Assembly (NCBI GenBank): GCA_009667805.1
Contig: CM019064.1
Location: 271,355,662 to 271,419,661 of the forward strand
From: Leptobrachium leishanense
Taxonomy: Eukaryota > Chordata > Amphibia > Anura > Megophryidae
Length of the DNA: 64,000 bases
Reading direction: 5' to 3'
A model generated the notes under the pieces. That model had not been told where the DNA came from, did not search any database, and saw nothing but the letters and a program-made list of their open reading frames with translations. This document shows, piece by piece, positions 1-57,929 of the stretch. The translations under genes were made by a program, and so were the position numbers. The first letter of the stretch is position 1; every line of letters starts with the position of its first letter.

Positions 1-310
1 ATTATTGAGTTTACAATTATAAAGTGAACTGTGATGCTGCACTAACTCACCGTCTCAATTCCCACCCTACCAGCAAGTGTGGAAGTGATGGCACAATCCA
101 TTGTTTCAGAGACAACCTAGACTGTGGCACAGCAGTAAGAAGAAACGGGGGGGGGGGGGATTTTAGAACCCTGCATCTCTGATTTTTACACTGCACAAGG
201 TCAAGTGAGGTGTCATTGGAAAGGTCAGAGTCTGGTCTTTACAAAGATACCAATTACCAAACCTGACCACTAATCTTATTGATTTTTTTGATTGGGTAAC
301 AAAAATAATA
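1..310 (+). repeat. Old hAT-type repeat, 5' part (split by CR1)
   Basis: The sequence from about 5 to 275 is similar to 52570-52820 inside a delimited hAT element and to 34150-34450: the same order of blocks (attataaagt, gatgctgcactaact, tgtcattggaaaggtcagagtctgg, gataccaa). The repeat continues after the CR1 insertion. Confidence 0.6.
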
Positions 311-1495
311 GACAGGTGGTGCAGTAGACATTGCTTATTTAGATTTCAGTAAGGCTTTTGATACTGTTCCGCATAGAAGGCTTATCAATAAATTGCAATC
401 TTTGAGCTTGGATTCCAATATTGTTGAATGGATTAGGCAGTGGCTGAGTGACAGGCAACAGAGGGTTGTGGTAAATGGAGTTTATTCGGCGCAAGGTCTT
501 GTTACCAGTGGGGTACCTCAGGGGTCAGTACTTGGACCCATTCTATTTAATATTTTTATTAGTGATATTGCAGAAGGTATTAATGGAAAAGTATGTCTTT
601 TTGCTGATGACAAAGATTTGCAACAGGGTTGACGTTCCTGGAGGGATCAGCCAAATGACAAATGATTTAGGTAAACTAAAAAAATGGTCGGAGCTGTGGC
701 AATTGAGTTTTAATGTGGATAAGTGTAAGATAATGCACCTGGGACGTAAAACCCAAGGGCTGAATATAGAATATTTGATACAGTCCTAACCTCAACATCT
801 GAGGAAAGGGATTTAGGGGTTATTATTTCAGAGGATCTAAGGGTAAGTAGTCAATGTAAATGTAATAGAGCAGCAGGAAATGCTAGCAGAATGCTTGGTT
901 GTGTAGGGAGAGGTATTAGCAGTAGGAAAAGGGAAGTGCTCATGCCACTGTACAGAGCACTGGTGAGACCTCACTTGGAGTACTGTGTGCAGTACTGGAG
1001 ACCGTATCTCCAGAAGGATATAGACATCTTAGAGAGAGTTCAGAGAAGGGCTACTAAAATGGTGTACGGCTTGAAGGAGAAAAGTTACCAGGAAAGGCTT
1101 AATGATCTTAACATGTATAGCTTGGAAAAAAGACGAGACAGAGGAGATATGATAGAAACATTTAAATACGTAAAGGGAATCCACAAGGTAGAGGAAGGGA
1201 GTATATTTAAAAGGAAACAAAGTAGCAAAACAAGAGGACATAGTCTTAGATTAGAGGGGCAAAGGTTTAAAAGTAACATCAGGAAGCATTATTTTACTGA
1301 GAGGGTGGTGGATACATGGAACAGTCTTCCAGTAGAAGTGGTAGAGGCCAAAACAGTAATTGAATTTAAGCAGACATGGGATAGGCATAAGGCTATCCTA
1401 AACAAAAGATAAATCCAGGTAAAGTATCCATATAATTGGGCAGACTAGATGGGCTGAAAGGTTCTTATCTGCCGACATCTTTCTATGTTTCTATG
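311..1495 (+). mobile_element. CR1 LINE, 5'-truncated copy 1
   Basis: The reverse-transcriptase half and C-terminus of a CR1-clade LINE. It starts inside the RT domain and ends in the family-typical 3' tail of TTCTATG repeats (1480-1495). The downstream part is about 98% identical to the second copy at 37345-38076, so both insertions are fairly young. It interrupts an older hAT repeat. Confidence 0.85.
320..1412 (+). pseudogene. CR1 reverse transcriptase, frameshifted
   Basis: AYLDFSKAFDTVPH (RT block 3), GVPQGSVLGPILFNIF (block 4) and FADD (catalytic YADD variant) are readable up to about 610. There a one-base loss shifts the frame into KICNRVDVPGG. Stops follow around 789-890; the last 173 codons (891-1412) are open and contain SLEKRRDRGDMIETFKYVKG and FTERVVDTWNSLP, the conserved CR1 C-terminal region. 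The endonuclease and ORF1 are absent. Confidence 0.85.
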
Positions 1496-1860
1496 TAATG
1501 TGTAAAAATAAAAAAATGTAATGCAAATTTTGCTCTCTTACTGCTTTTACTTAACGCAGTGGCTTTGCTTGCTTTATAACTCCTCTTCTCATTTCCCATG
1601 TCAAGAGCAAATATGAACGTGATGGCACAATGCGTTATTACACATTTGTTCATCTAAAACACAAGCTTCTGCTCCATTTTTAGGCAAGACTCTGCCACCT
1701 CTTTTGATGTGAGTGCAATGAGAAAATGTTTTTCAGGTTTTTAAAATGTTATTTTTCTTGCCCCCCCCCCAAACAAAAATTTAATTAGTTTTGGCAGTTT
1801 TTTTGGGGGGTGGCGCTCCAGATTTCTTTGCCTACAGGCTCCTGAGATGCAAATCCGTCC
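1496..1860 (+). repeat. Old hAT-type repeat, 3' part
   Basis: Continuation of the repeat interrupted by CR1. The end block (ggcgctccag, ggctcctgagatgcaaatccg) matches the 3' end of the short hAT copy at 60150-60204. Confidence 0.55.
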
Positions 1861-2184
1861 CTCAGCGATACCTTCCTTATTTGGAATAAAGTTACACTTA
1901 AAAGACAAGCTTTTGACAGTTGACCGGTCTTCTTCACGCCTCAAAACAACACCAGCAAGAATGGCAGGGTTTAACACTTAAAACCATTCTTACTAGTATT
2001 TCTTTGCCATCTGAAGAATAGAGGTCAGCTGTCTAAAGTTTGGCTTTTAAATGTAACATTAGTCCATGTATAAAAGGTACCACTGCATCCTGCAATACTC
2101 CGGGTTTTTCAGTTTCAAATGCTGTTCACAAGTATAGCCATTGAAGTCCAAACATTTCATTCTGAAAAAACTGTCTCTGGTCAT
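1861..2184. other. Unique-looking intronic DNA
   Basis: A stretch near 1880-1945 (acttaaaagacaagctttt) resembles 37000-37040; both may be tails of one dispersed retroelement, possibly Penelope-like. Otherwise nothing recognised. Confidence 0.3.
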
Positions 2185-2681
2185 GGCAGTGTTACGTGTC
2201 CTGTGATAGTCCATTGGCAGTGTTACATGTCCTGTGGTAGTCCATTGGCAGTGTTACGTGTGCTGTGGTAGTCCATTGGCAGTGTTACGTGTGCTGTGGT
2301 AGTCCATTGGCAGTGTTACGTGTGCTGTGGTAGTCCATTGGCAGTGTTACGTGTGCTGTGGTAGTCCATTGGCAGTGTTACGTGTGCTGTGGTAGTCCAT
2401 TGGCAGTGTTACGTGTGCTGTGGTAGTCCATTGGCAGTGTTACGTGTGCTGTGGTAGTCCATTGGCAGTGTTACGTGTGCTGTGGTAGTCCATTGGCAGT
2501 GTTACGTGTGCTGTGGTAGTCCATTGGCAGTGTTACGTGTCCTGTGGTAGTCCATTGGCAGTGCTACGTGTCCTGTGGTAGTCCGTTGGCAGTGTTACGT
2601 GTCCTGTGGTAGTCCGTTGGCAGTGTTACGTGTCCTGTGGTAGTCCGTTGGCAGTGTTACGTGTCCTGTGGTAGTTCATTG
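2185..2681 (+). repeat. 31-bp minisatellite, 16 copies
   Basis: Unit consensus begins ggcagtgttacgtgtgctgt and ends ggtagtccatt. Copies in the middle are almost identical (gtgctg), while copies at both edges carry gtcctg and ccgtt variants, the pattern expected of central expansion. Confidence 0.95.
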
Positions 2682-2848
2682 TTGCAATAAATCCCCCTTA
2701 ACATAAGTCTTACGTACAAGAAGGTTTCTGTAGTTTAAATTCTGACATCAGAGCCTGAATTGGCAATATGGGACCTGTAAATCTACGACCGCTGTAAATT
2801 AGCTTTTTAGCCAGTTATACTTTAGGTCAGTGACTTTTCACCCACATA

Positions 2849-3030
2849 CAGGGTTATTTAGAGAGCGTTGAAAACCAGGAGAATGACTGGAGAAGTGAAA
2901 ATTCGAGATCATAATAGCCAATTTGGAAAGTGAGATAAATGGAAGAATTTTTCCGGTTCGGCTATTTTAACCTAGAATTTTCACTTCTCCAGTCATCCTC
3001 CTGAGTTTCACCTCTCTCTGAATAACCCTG
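2849..3030 (+). mobile_element. MITE family A, copy 1
   Basis: A 182-bp near-palindrome bounded by cagggttatttagagag and ctctctgaataaccctg; the arms pair through most of their length (gagaagtgaaaattc with gaattttcacttctcc). Related copies: 6605-6784 and 57413-57562. Confidence 0.85.
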
Positions 3031-3862
3031 TTTGTCATGGCACATGTGGTGTGCCACAAATAATCCTCAACTGCCCGTACGGCAGGAGTTTACAGTGCAG
3101 TGGCATAGTATAATTTGTGAGGAATGTATCAATGGCAAAGCAGGGAGTAGTATCGTTGAATAGAACTTTAAATACAATCTTAATACTCCTAATTATAAGT
3201 GATATCCTTAAACTGATGGTGTGCCTTGGAAATTTTACTACTTTGTCAGTATAGTGCAAGATGAAAAAGGATGAAATGCACTTCTTACTGTGGCGGTTGG
3301 TCCAAATTTCCTATAGTTTGTTGTTCCTGCTTTTCACTCAATATCCCCAAAATGTTCTGTTTTTTAGCAGTCAGATCTTACCAGACCAGGCATTGTCTGA
3401 AACCCTTTTAAGTTATTTTACAGCTTTAAAGGGAGTGTTGACTTGAATCCATGAATACCTAGGGTTGTAGGACTCAAAATAACTTGAGCATTCCACAATT
3501 CAAGGCTTGCATGAGCATGTTAAGGATTGTTCGATTCTTCACAATTCATTGGTACCATGATAAACATCTGCAGGCATTGTCTAGGAAGAACAGTGAACAA
3601 TATTCAGGTTTTTTTATCTTTACCAGAATACTGTAAGTGTGGAGTACAGGATAGATTACAGGGATTTCCTCATAATGATTGCATGTTTAAGAAGCACTCA
3701 TCCTCATGCCTCTTTCAGAGTTGTTGAGTTAATGTTCTTTTTATAGTGTTTTTTTTTTCTGTACATAGAGAATAATAGATCCAAATGTATAACCCCCAAC
3801 TAGGGACGTGTTTTGAGGATTGTTTGTGATCATGCTATACCTGCTTATGATGAATGTTTTAG
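3031..3862. other. Intron, nothing recognised
   Basis: A/T-rich DNA without a convincing exon or repeat end. A short TTTAAAGGGAGTGTTGACTT near 3426 resembles the TTAAAGGG terminus of amphibian T2-type MITEs but no partner end was found. Confidence 0.4.
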
Positions 3863-49737
<45,875 letters not shown>

Positions 49738-50055
49738 ACCTTGGTTCCATATGGGAAAGCAACGTGCCACGTTTCAAGAACACTGCCTGTGTCAAATCCG
49801 TTGCTGTAATTTGTGTAAAGACAAGAGAATGCAAAAAAACGTTTGTAATTATTTTAACTTAAATGCCATCTAGCACTGTATAGTTTACAGTGAAAAAAAA
49901 TGTCTCGTGTAAATATTAGAATTTATTGTATATTATAAAAAGTTCTTTGTATCTTGCTGCTAAATATTTGAAAAGACTCAGGTAAGATTTAGAGGTTTTA
50001 AGGTGTGTTCTCGTAATTTATTTCTTTACATGACTTGTAAAATGCCTTAGGATTT

Positions 50056-50061
50056 AATAAA
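50056..50061 (+). terminator. SENP7 poly(A) signal
   Basis: AATAAA lies 319 bases after the SENP7 stop, followed within 35 bases by a TG/T-rich stretch that can serve as downstream element. It is the first canonical signal after the stop. The 3' UTR (49738 to about 50080) is A/T-rich. Confidence 0.75.
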
Positions 50062-52304
50062 TGTAAAAATACCAATCACTTTTTGTGGGGCGTTGCTTCC
50101 ACATGGTTTTCATTTTTGTATTAAGGTAAATTCCTATGTCACATATGTTCAAAAAAGCATGATGTTCTTCAGTTGGTTAGTTTGTCCTCATTTGTATACT
50201 GCAGTTTCATTATTTTGTAACGTGTTTCATTAATGTATTTATGTCAGAAATATATTTTTTTTGTACTTTCAAATTGTTTGGACGTTTATACATACACACA
50301 CTCTATGAATGAAGGTAAAACTTTCCCAGGTGTGCAGGGTAATTTTAAACACATCGTCAGCACAGCCTCTTGATTCACATGATATGTGGATACTTTATGT
50401 CTGAATTTTGGCTTTCCAAAATATCACTTTTTCAGGAAAATAACCTGCGTATCTAGTTTGATTGCTGACAAAACTTGTGTTTGACATATCTTCATGATGT
50501 AATAGAAGCCTGCAAACAACCCTTGAGAGTTAAACACTTAAGTGAGACTGCCAAAGGTTTAAATGGAGATTCCATAAGACAAAAAGGGCAAGTCTTAAAG
50601 TTGCAACAAGAGAGTGAAGCAGCCTTATAGGTATGATGAACTTGTACTTAGACATGGCCAATATAGTAGATACCTGGACCTGCAGACAACTCTGACATAA
50701 GCACCTAGTAAAATCATCTTGTAGGAGGTACAGTAGGACCAGGACTTCTGGTGGTGGTAAAGTGAATTCTTGCCTTTCTCATGGTAGGATTTGGAAAATC
50801 TTCCTTAAGTGTTGGAAGTTGACTCCTTTCTTGATTTGGAATAGGAATGATCACAAACAAGAGTCCAGTGACCATTAATGTCTATGGGCTAGATGCAGTA
50901 AACATCGACTTTTAAACTATTCAGTAAGTGCAATTTAATGCTTATACATCCAGGGAAGAAACAAGAGGCAATTATCAAAATTTAAACCTACTCAGAAGAG
51001 CAGATGTAAAGGAAAATTAAAATGCAAGCTATGCAAATTGACCTACACACTGGGCAAAAGGATGTCGTGGGGGACTTTACCCCTCCACAAAGCAATTTAG
51101 GCACCTTCGCAAACACTTGCAATATTGTAAAATAGCTGACATATATGCAGTAACACACACACACAGCGGCAACTCAACCGCTTCAAAGTGGTGAGCCTCA
51201 TCTGAAAGAAAAACCCTTTGAAAGCAAGACTCACATGTTATTTACTGCCAAGACCTTTCAATTGTACGGTGTGAAAAATCACCAGAATTCCAATTGGCGG
51301 ATATCTGCAGTGACCCGCTGTGTGCACTGCACGTGATACACCAATGGCAGGATATAAATAGCTATGAGAAACCTGCCAGTGAGATTTTAATATACAGTAT
51401 GGTGTAAAAACATAAGGACAGTTATGGTGTAACATACACTTTATATTTTAGCATGTATCCATTAATATATAATTTTCCCATGTACACTGCATGTGTCACT
51501 GATGAAGGATATTTATTTGGGCACCTATGTGCATCGGTTTTGTTTTAAACTATATTTTTAAAATTCATTTCCATGTTTGTCAAAACATTAAATTGAATTT
51601 GTGTGTTTTTTATTTTATTTGTAGATGTTTTTCACATTTATATATAAATATATATCCAAGCAAATCCAAGAATTCACTTAGTTGCTTTGACCTGTAGATG
51701 ATTTTTCACAATTATGCTAAAAATCAAATGCAGATTTTTGAAAATAAAAGGTATAGATATGTACAAAGAATTATACAGTTCTTTCTTGAGGTAAAAAACA
51801 AAGTATCAAATTGTCGAAATAGTGACAAACAACAGAAATGATTACAGGTTTTGCGTACAAAGGAGTAAATTATTCTGAAAAGCACTGCATCCCAATTGAC
51901 GAAACAGCTGGAACAAATTAAAGAAGTGTTACTTCAACAAACAGTAAAAAAATGGAGAGGGGGGGTAGAGGTGAGAACAATGGAGGCCTATGACAATGTC
52001 CGTCAACATAGCTATTGTCTAAGTAAAGAAAGTGAGTTGTTTATATGCCACAGTGTTAATTCTATGGTCAGACAAACCTTATCCCCGGTAGTCTGGAGGT
52101 AATGTTGGGATATATTGACGCCATTAGGAGTAAAAACGTTTTGAGATTCCATCATTACTTTACGATGCTTGCAGCCAGGGCATATGAAATAAGAGAAAAA
52201 CAAATTCTTTAAACATGGTCAGAGGCTGAGATGCAGGGAGTTTCCAAACATGAAGCAGAGCTTTACACCCTACCGCTGCCAGTAATTTGTATTATTTCTC
52301 GGGA
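50062..52304. other. SENP7-IMPG2 intergenic DNA, first part
   Basis: No gene recognised. A (CA)n run at 51152-51163. gaaggatatttatttgggca near 51503 follows cactgatg and may be a retroelement tail. Otherwise unique-looking. Confidence 0.4.
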
Positions 52305-52312
52305 CTTGCAGT

Positions 52313-54107
52313 CAGGGCCGGATTAACATAGGGGCAGATGGAGCAGCAGCTCCAGGACCATGCCTCAGAATAGGCCCAGCGAAAGGATAACTATGTCTGC
52401 ATTTGGACCCATGTATCTCCAACTCCATAGCAGCTACAGGGATATCAAGTGAGATATCACTGGAAAGGCAAGAGCATGGCCTTTCCAATGATATCAAACA
52501 TGACCAGGTTTTAAGTAAAGAAAAATAAAATAATAAATACTACTTTGGAAAGAAAAAGTAAATATTTTTCACTTTCCAATTATAAAGTAAACAATGATGC
52601 TGCACTAACTAACTATCTCATTTCTCATATCACCAACAAGTGTGGCGGTGATGTAACAATTCGTAACAATGGATTGTACCATCAGAAACCTAAACTGCCG
52701 CACTGCAGCGAAGAGCACTGCGGGGAACTTTGGACCACTGCAACACTAATCTTTACACCTCACAAGGTCCAGTGAGGCGTCATTGGACAGGGCAGAGTCT
52801 GACCTTTGCATTAATACCAAACGTAACCATGCAAAATCTAAAAAGAAAAGAAAACATACTTTTTTTATTATTTTTAGTTCTAAAGCGATGGCATTGTCCA
52901 TTTGTCACGTATAAAATGAGCAATACTATCGCCATTACTCACCTTCTCATTTCCCTCGCTCGGAGCAAGGTCAGTGGTTTATACATAGTCATATTATTCG
53001 TAAAGACACATGTTCCAAAACCAGGGAAATTTTTCATTTTTTTTCCTTCAATTTCTCAGAAAAATGCAGTAACCGGTTCCTATTTCACAATTTTTAACAA
53101 GTATGCCCTATAGAATATATAACCACAAAGGCAGCAACTGCCAGGAGTAACAGCCCAGTTAATGTATAAAACATAACGAAAAAAGGTGTCATCTGCGCTC
53201 GTTTCTATGTGTTCCATGTACAACAAAACTGAGGTTTTTGTTTGTTTCAATGGCCATTGCAACGTAAACTCACTCGCCACTTCACGGCACCTCTTTACAG
53301 AGTGAGTACCTAACAATTGTAACCAAAAGGCCGCTCTACTGAGCAGCTCCAAGCCCCTCCTGCTGCTTTTCAGCCAAGGAGAGGCAGAGATGGTGGGTTT
53401 TATTTATACACGCACCAAACACTTCTCATTTGGGATTAAAAACAAAAACATGGAAAGAGGAACAGCTGCAGAACGACGGACTGGTGTTACAAGCATGATA
53501 TACATAAATACAGAAAAAATGGCGTCGCGCCCATTCTCACCGGAGCGGCAGCAACTGCCAGGAGTAACAGCCCAGTTAATGTATAAAACATAAGGAAAAA
53601 AGGTGTCATCTGCGCTCGTTTCTATGTGTTCCATGTACAACAAAACTGAGGTTTTTGTTTGTTTCAATGGCCATTGCCTCTCCTTGGCTGAAAAGCAGCA
53701 GGAGGGGCTTGGAGCTGCTCAGTAGAGCGGCCTTTTGGTTACATTTGTTAGGTACTCACTCTGTAAAGAGGTGCCGTGAAGTGGCGAGTGAGTTTACGTT
53801 GCAATGGCCATTGAAACAACCAAAAACCTCAGTTTTGTTGTACATAGAAACGAGCGCAGATGACACCTTTTTTCCTTGTTATATAACCAAAAAGGTTTGG
53901 ATGATAAAATGAGTAAAAAAAATGCTTACACTCTTTAAATGATTGAAATCTGATTGAAAAATTAATCAAGCAGTATCTGCCTGGTTAGATATACCCGTAT
54001 CTGCACAATTAAATAACCAAAAATATGTTTTCATTTCACTAAATTACAAAAAAAAGCCCACCCAAAATATTCAGCTCCAGGCCCATAGAGATCTTAATCC
54101 GGGCCTG
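52313..54107. mobile_element. hAT element with perfect 8-bp duplication and foldback core
   Basis: 1795 bp; ends cagggccggattaacatagg and gatcttaatccgggcctg; identical flanks CTTGCAGT (52305-52312 and 54108-54115). No transposase ORF. Internal similarity links it to the repeats at 1-300, 1500-1860, 34060-34460 and 59919-60204, so this copy defines the family. The centre holds a complex inverted repeat. Confidence 0.93.
53168..53884. repeat. Foldback with an extra direct copy of one arm
   Basis: 53168-53390 is inverted at about 53678-53884 (aaaaaaggtgtcatctgcgc against gcgcagatgacacctttttt). A direct copy of 53131-53259 lies at 53551-53679 (gcagcaactgccaggagtaa), giving the order A-B-spacer-A-B'-A' with primes inverted. 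Near-identical arms imply recent origin. Confidence 0.9.
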
Positions 54108-54250
54108 CTTGCAGTATGGAGGGTTTTAATCCCACTTTTCGTCCTTAGTCTCAATTTTACTAAACCTTTTTTAAAACAAACCATAAAAGACAAACATACA
54201 GGACACTTGGTATGCTAGAATCAGATTTCCAAATCTTATGAGTGGTCTAG

Positions 54251-54434
54251 GACTGTGGTTCCCGACCGCGGTTCTCAAGTACCCCTAACCGGCCAGATTT
54301 TGCAGATCACCTTGGGGAAATGCAGACTGAATCCTGCAATCACTGAGCAGCAAATCATATCACCTGTGCTGAGCTTCACATATCTGGAAAACCTAACCTG
54401 TTAGGGGTACTTGAGGACTGCGGTTGGGGCCCAC
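54251..54434 (+). mobile_element. MITE family B, copy 2
   Basis: 184 bp with perfect TGGTCTAG duplications (54243-54250, 54435-54442). The core cagatcaccttggggaaatg matches the reverse complement of 9154-9334. Confidence 0.9.
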
Positions 54435-54979
54435 TGGTCTAGGAAACCATAACACTTTCATTTATTTATGCTGGACCTTCTATTAACCAATATCTGGTGG
54501 CTTCCTTTATGGCAGTGATGTGCTTTATGATAATCTCCCACTGGTTTGAGTGGATCTCACTCAGGGGCGGACTGGGCCGGGGGGCAAGCGTCCCCCGGGC
54601 TGCCGCAAAGCGTGCCCGGTGTGACACACATCTCTTCTGGCACATTGAGCGGCTGCTAGACCTCCTTGCTGGTCGGCCGGCCGACATAGCCAGCCGCCCA
54701 GCAAGGCAGTTTTAGTCACCTAAAGAGGGAGGGAGGGCAGCCGGCGAGATGCTATCAGTGGGGCCAGCTGCTTATGATTACGTCACAGGGAGTGCCCACA
54801 CACATGCGGCCTGGGATTAAGGCGCGTGTGTGGTCTAGATCCTCCCTGTGACAGGACGTGCATCTCCCTCCCAGCTCCTGCCAGCCAGCACGCGACGGTC
54901 ACCAGGCCACTGCCAGCCATGAGGTATGCGGGGGGTGGGGGCGGAGAATGCATTAATTGGCATGGGGGGAGAGAAAATT

Positions 54980-56305
54980 TATGAATATGGAATGCTGGGA
55001 GGGGGGTGAATTAATTTGGAATGCTGGGGGTGAATTAATTTGGAATGCTGGGGCTGGGAGGGGTTGAATTAATTTGGAATGCTGGAGCTGGGAGGGGGTG
55101 AATTAATTTGGAATGCTGGGGCTGGGAGGGGGTGAATTAATTTGGAATGCTGGGGGTGAATTAATTTGGAATGCTGGGGCTGGGAGGGGGTGAATTAATT
55201 TGGAATGCTGGGGCTGGGAGGGGGAATTAATTTGGAATGCTGGGGCTGGGAGGGGGTGAATTAATTTGGAATACTGGGGCTGGGAGGGGGTAAATTAATT
55301 TGGAATGCTGGGGCTGGGAGGGGGTGAATTAATTTGGAATGTTGGGGCGTGAAGTAATTTGGAATGCTGGGGCTGGGAGGGGGTGAATTAATTTGAAATG
55401 CTGGGGCTGGGAGGGGTGAATTAATTTGAAATGCTGGGGCTGGGAGGGGTGGATTAATTTGAAATGCTGGGGCTGGGAGGGGGTGGATTAATTTGGAATG
55501 CTGGGGCTGGGAGGGGGTGAATAATTTGGAATGCTGGGGCTGGGAGGGGGGTGAATAATTTGGAATGCTGGGGTGAATTAATTTGGAATGCTGGGGCTGG
55601 GAGGGGTGAATTAATTTGGAATGCTGGGGCTGGGAGGGGGTGAATTTGGAATGCTGGGGCTGGGAGGGGGTGAATTAATTTGGAATGCTGGGGCTGGGAG
55701 ATGGTGAATTAATTTGGAATGCTGGGGCTGGGAGGGGGTGAATTAATTTGGAATGCTGGGGCTGGGAGGGGGTGAATTAATTTGGAATGCTGGGGCTGGG
55801 AGGGGGTGAATTAATTTGGAATGCTGGGGCTGGGAGGGGGTGAATTAATTTAGAATGCTGGAGCTGGGAGGGGGTGAATTTAATTTGGAATGCTGGGGCT
55901 GGGAGGGGGTGAATTAATTTGGAATGTTGGGGCGTGAAGTAATTTGGAATGCTGGGGCTGGGAGGGGTGAAGTCATTTGGAATGCTGGGGCTGTGAGGGG
56001 GTGAATTAATTTGAAATGCTGGGAGGGGTGAATTAATTTGAAATGCTGGGGCTGGGAGGGGGTGAATTAATTTGAAATGCTGGGGCTGGGAGGGGGTGAA
56101 TTAATTTGGAATGCTGGGGCTGGGAGGGGGGTGAATTAATTTGGAATGCTGGGGTGAATTAATTTGGAATGCTGGGGCTGAGGTGGTGAATTAATTTGGA
56201 ATGCTGGAACTGGGGGGTGAATTAATTTGGAATGCTGGGGCTGGAGGGGGGGTGAATTAATTTGGAATGCTGGAACTGGGGTGAATTAATTTGGAATGCT
56301 GGGGG
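54980..56305 (+). repeat. 34-bp minisatellite, about 40 copies
   Basis: Unit ggaatgctggggctgggagg plus gggtgaattaattt; many shorter variants lose ggggctgggag or one aatt. Confidence 0.95.
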
Positions 56306-56309
56306 GGTG

Positions 56310-56660
56310 CTGTGGCAATATATATCCATGTGAGCTGGGGCCAATATATCCATGTGTGTGGTGGGGCAATACATCCATGTAAGCTGGGGCAATATTTCCA
56401 TGTGCGAGCTGGGGCTAAAAATATTTCCATGTTTGAGCTGTTGGGGGCAATATATTTCCATGTTTGAGCTGCTGGGGGCAATAGATCTAATGTGTGAGCT
56501 GCTGGGGCAATATATATATCCATGTTTGAGCTGCTGGGGCAATATATATATCCATGTTTGAGCTGCTGGGGCAATATATATATCCATGTTTGAGCTGGTG
56601 GGGGCCACTATATCCATGTGTGAGGTGGGGGCCACTATATCCATGTGTGAGGTGGGGGCA
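56310..56660 (+). repeat. Minisatellite with gagctgctggggcaatatat unit
   Basis: About eleven units of roughly 27-38 bp (tccatgtttgagctgctggg gcaatatata). It is related to the gagctgggggcatatccat arrays at 7535 and 38309. Confidence 0.92.
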
Positions 56661-56664
56661 ATAT

Positions 56665-56890
56665 ACCCATGTGGGGTGTGTATGAGTGAGTTTTATTGCT
56701 GTGGAGCTCTGTGATATGCTCATCCACACGGCACATTACTGTGAGTTTTATTGCTGTGGAGCTCTGATACAGTAATGTGCGGTGTGTATGAGCGTATCAC
56801 AGAGCTCTACAGCAATACAACTCACTGTAATGTGCGCTGTGTATGAGAGTAAGTTATATTGCTGCGGAGCTCTGTGATAACGCTCATAAA
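56665..56890. repeat. Minisatellite shared with 22440-23110
   Basis: gagttttattgctgtggagc, tctgtgatatgctcatccac and inverted tgtatgagcgtatcacagag; the same unit fills the hAT-like element at 21919. Confidence 0.88.
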
Positions 56891-57092
56891 CGAAGGGCCT
56901 GAGTTGCTGCACTATGGGCCTCTGGGTCATACTTGCCACCTGGGCCAAAAGTTGCCAGCCAGCCCCTGATCTCACTGCAGTTAGACTCATGGCAAGCAAT
57001 ATTTACCTATTAGAGAATTTATTTTCCAGATATGGGGTTCCCAAATAGATGACTAGAATCTGTTTGGTTAACTCTTAAAATGTAGATATTAA

Positions 57093-57222
57093 AATTATAT
57101 GTTTATTTGTATTGCGCCAACATATTCCACAGTACAGAGGTTACAATAAGGGTAATGCACAGTTAAACTGAAATGTGGTAGAGCGGTTCCCTGCTACCAG
57201 AGGAGCTTAAAATCTACAGGAT
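57093..57222 (+). repeat. Dispersed repeat with tgcgccaac end, copy 2
   Basis: atttgtattgcgccaacata, tccacagtacagagg and ggagcttaaaatctac follow the order at 5165-5310. Confidence 0.55.
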
Positions 57223-57412
57223 CAGCGTTGGTTAAAGGAATCTTTAATTGGTATTCTTTTGCATCTGTGGTTCACTGGCAATAGGCTTTATTTGGAAAAT
57301 CTCAACAATAATTGATCTTTCAGCCAAAAATAACTTACTAGGAGCCCATTTTGTAAAATTATTATTTACACACATCTTCACACAAGCTTAGCCATACCTT
57401 TATACATACATA

Positions 57413-57562
57413 CAGGGTTATTCAGAGAAAGGTGAAACTCTGGAGAACCTTCGGAGAAATTAAATTCTAGGTCAAAATAGCCAAACCAGAAAAATTCTCC
57501 CATTTATCTCACTTTCCAAATCGGCTATTTGACCTAGAATTTTCACTTCTCCAATCCCCCAG
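57413..57562 (-). mobile_element. MITE family A, copy 3 (truncated)
   Basis: Reverse-orientation copy of 2849-3030: cagggttattcagagaaagg, aaattctcccatttatctca and cctagaattttcacttctcc. The far end is lost. Confidence 0.8.
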
Positions 57563-57929
57563 TTGATCATTCGTTTCTACACCTACACACAACCTTGGCT
57601 ATATAGTTGCACGTAGCAGCAAAGAGTTGATTCAGATGGGTGCAAGTGTAGCCCCTGACACTTTCTATTTATTACATTTTGTTAAATAATTACAAATCCC
57701 ACAAGTTTTTTTATAACTCGGTCCTCATGCAGGCTGAATCGCTCACAAAAGACACAGGTGCCTACCCAAACACCATACAATATACCAACAAAAGTATGGA
57801 TCTTGGTACTCTGATGTAAAAAGAGGGAGTATTCCTAGATAAAAAAACAAAAAAAATGTAGTGCAATACAGCAAGGAAACAGTCCATGTATATTGGCCCC
57901 CAATAGCAATATAACAGCGATATGGAATA

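Larger units (their letters stand above)
54562..56968. mobile_element. hAT element with perfect 8-bp duplication, filled with minisatellites
   Basis: 2407 bp; ends caggggcggactgggccg and ccagccagcccctg; identical flanks ATCTCACT (54554-54561 and 56969-56976). The GC-rich left part is followed by three different tandem arrays (54980-56305, 56310-56660, 56665-56890). No transposase. Confidence 0.93.

Noticed and set aside
2185..2681. Regular repeats resembling a CRISPR array
   Set aside because: Head-to-tail repeats without unique spacers in a vertebrate gene region.
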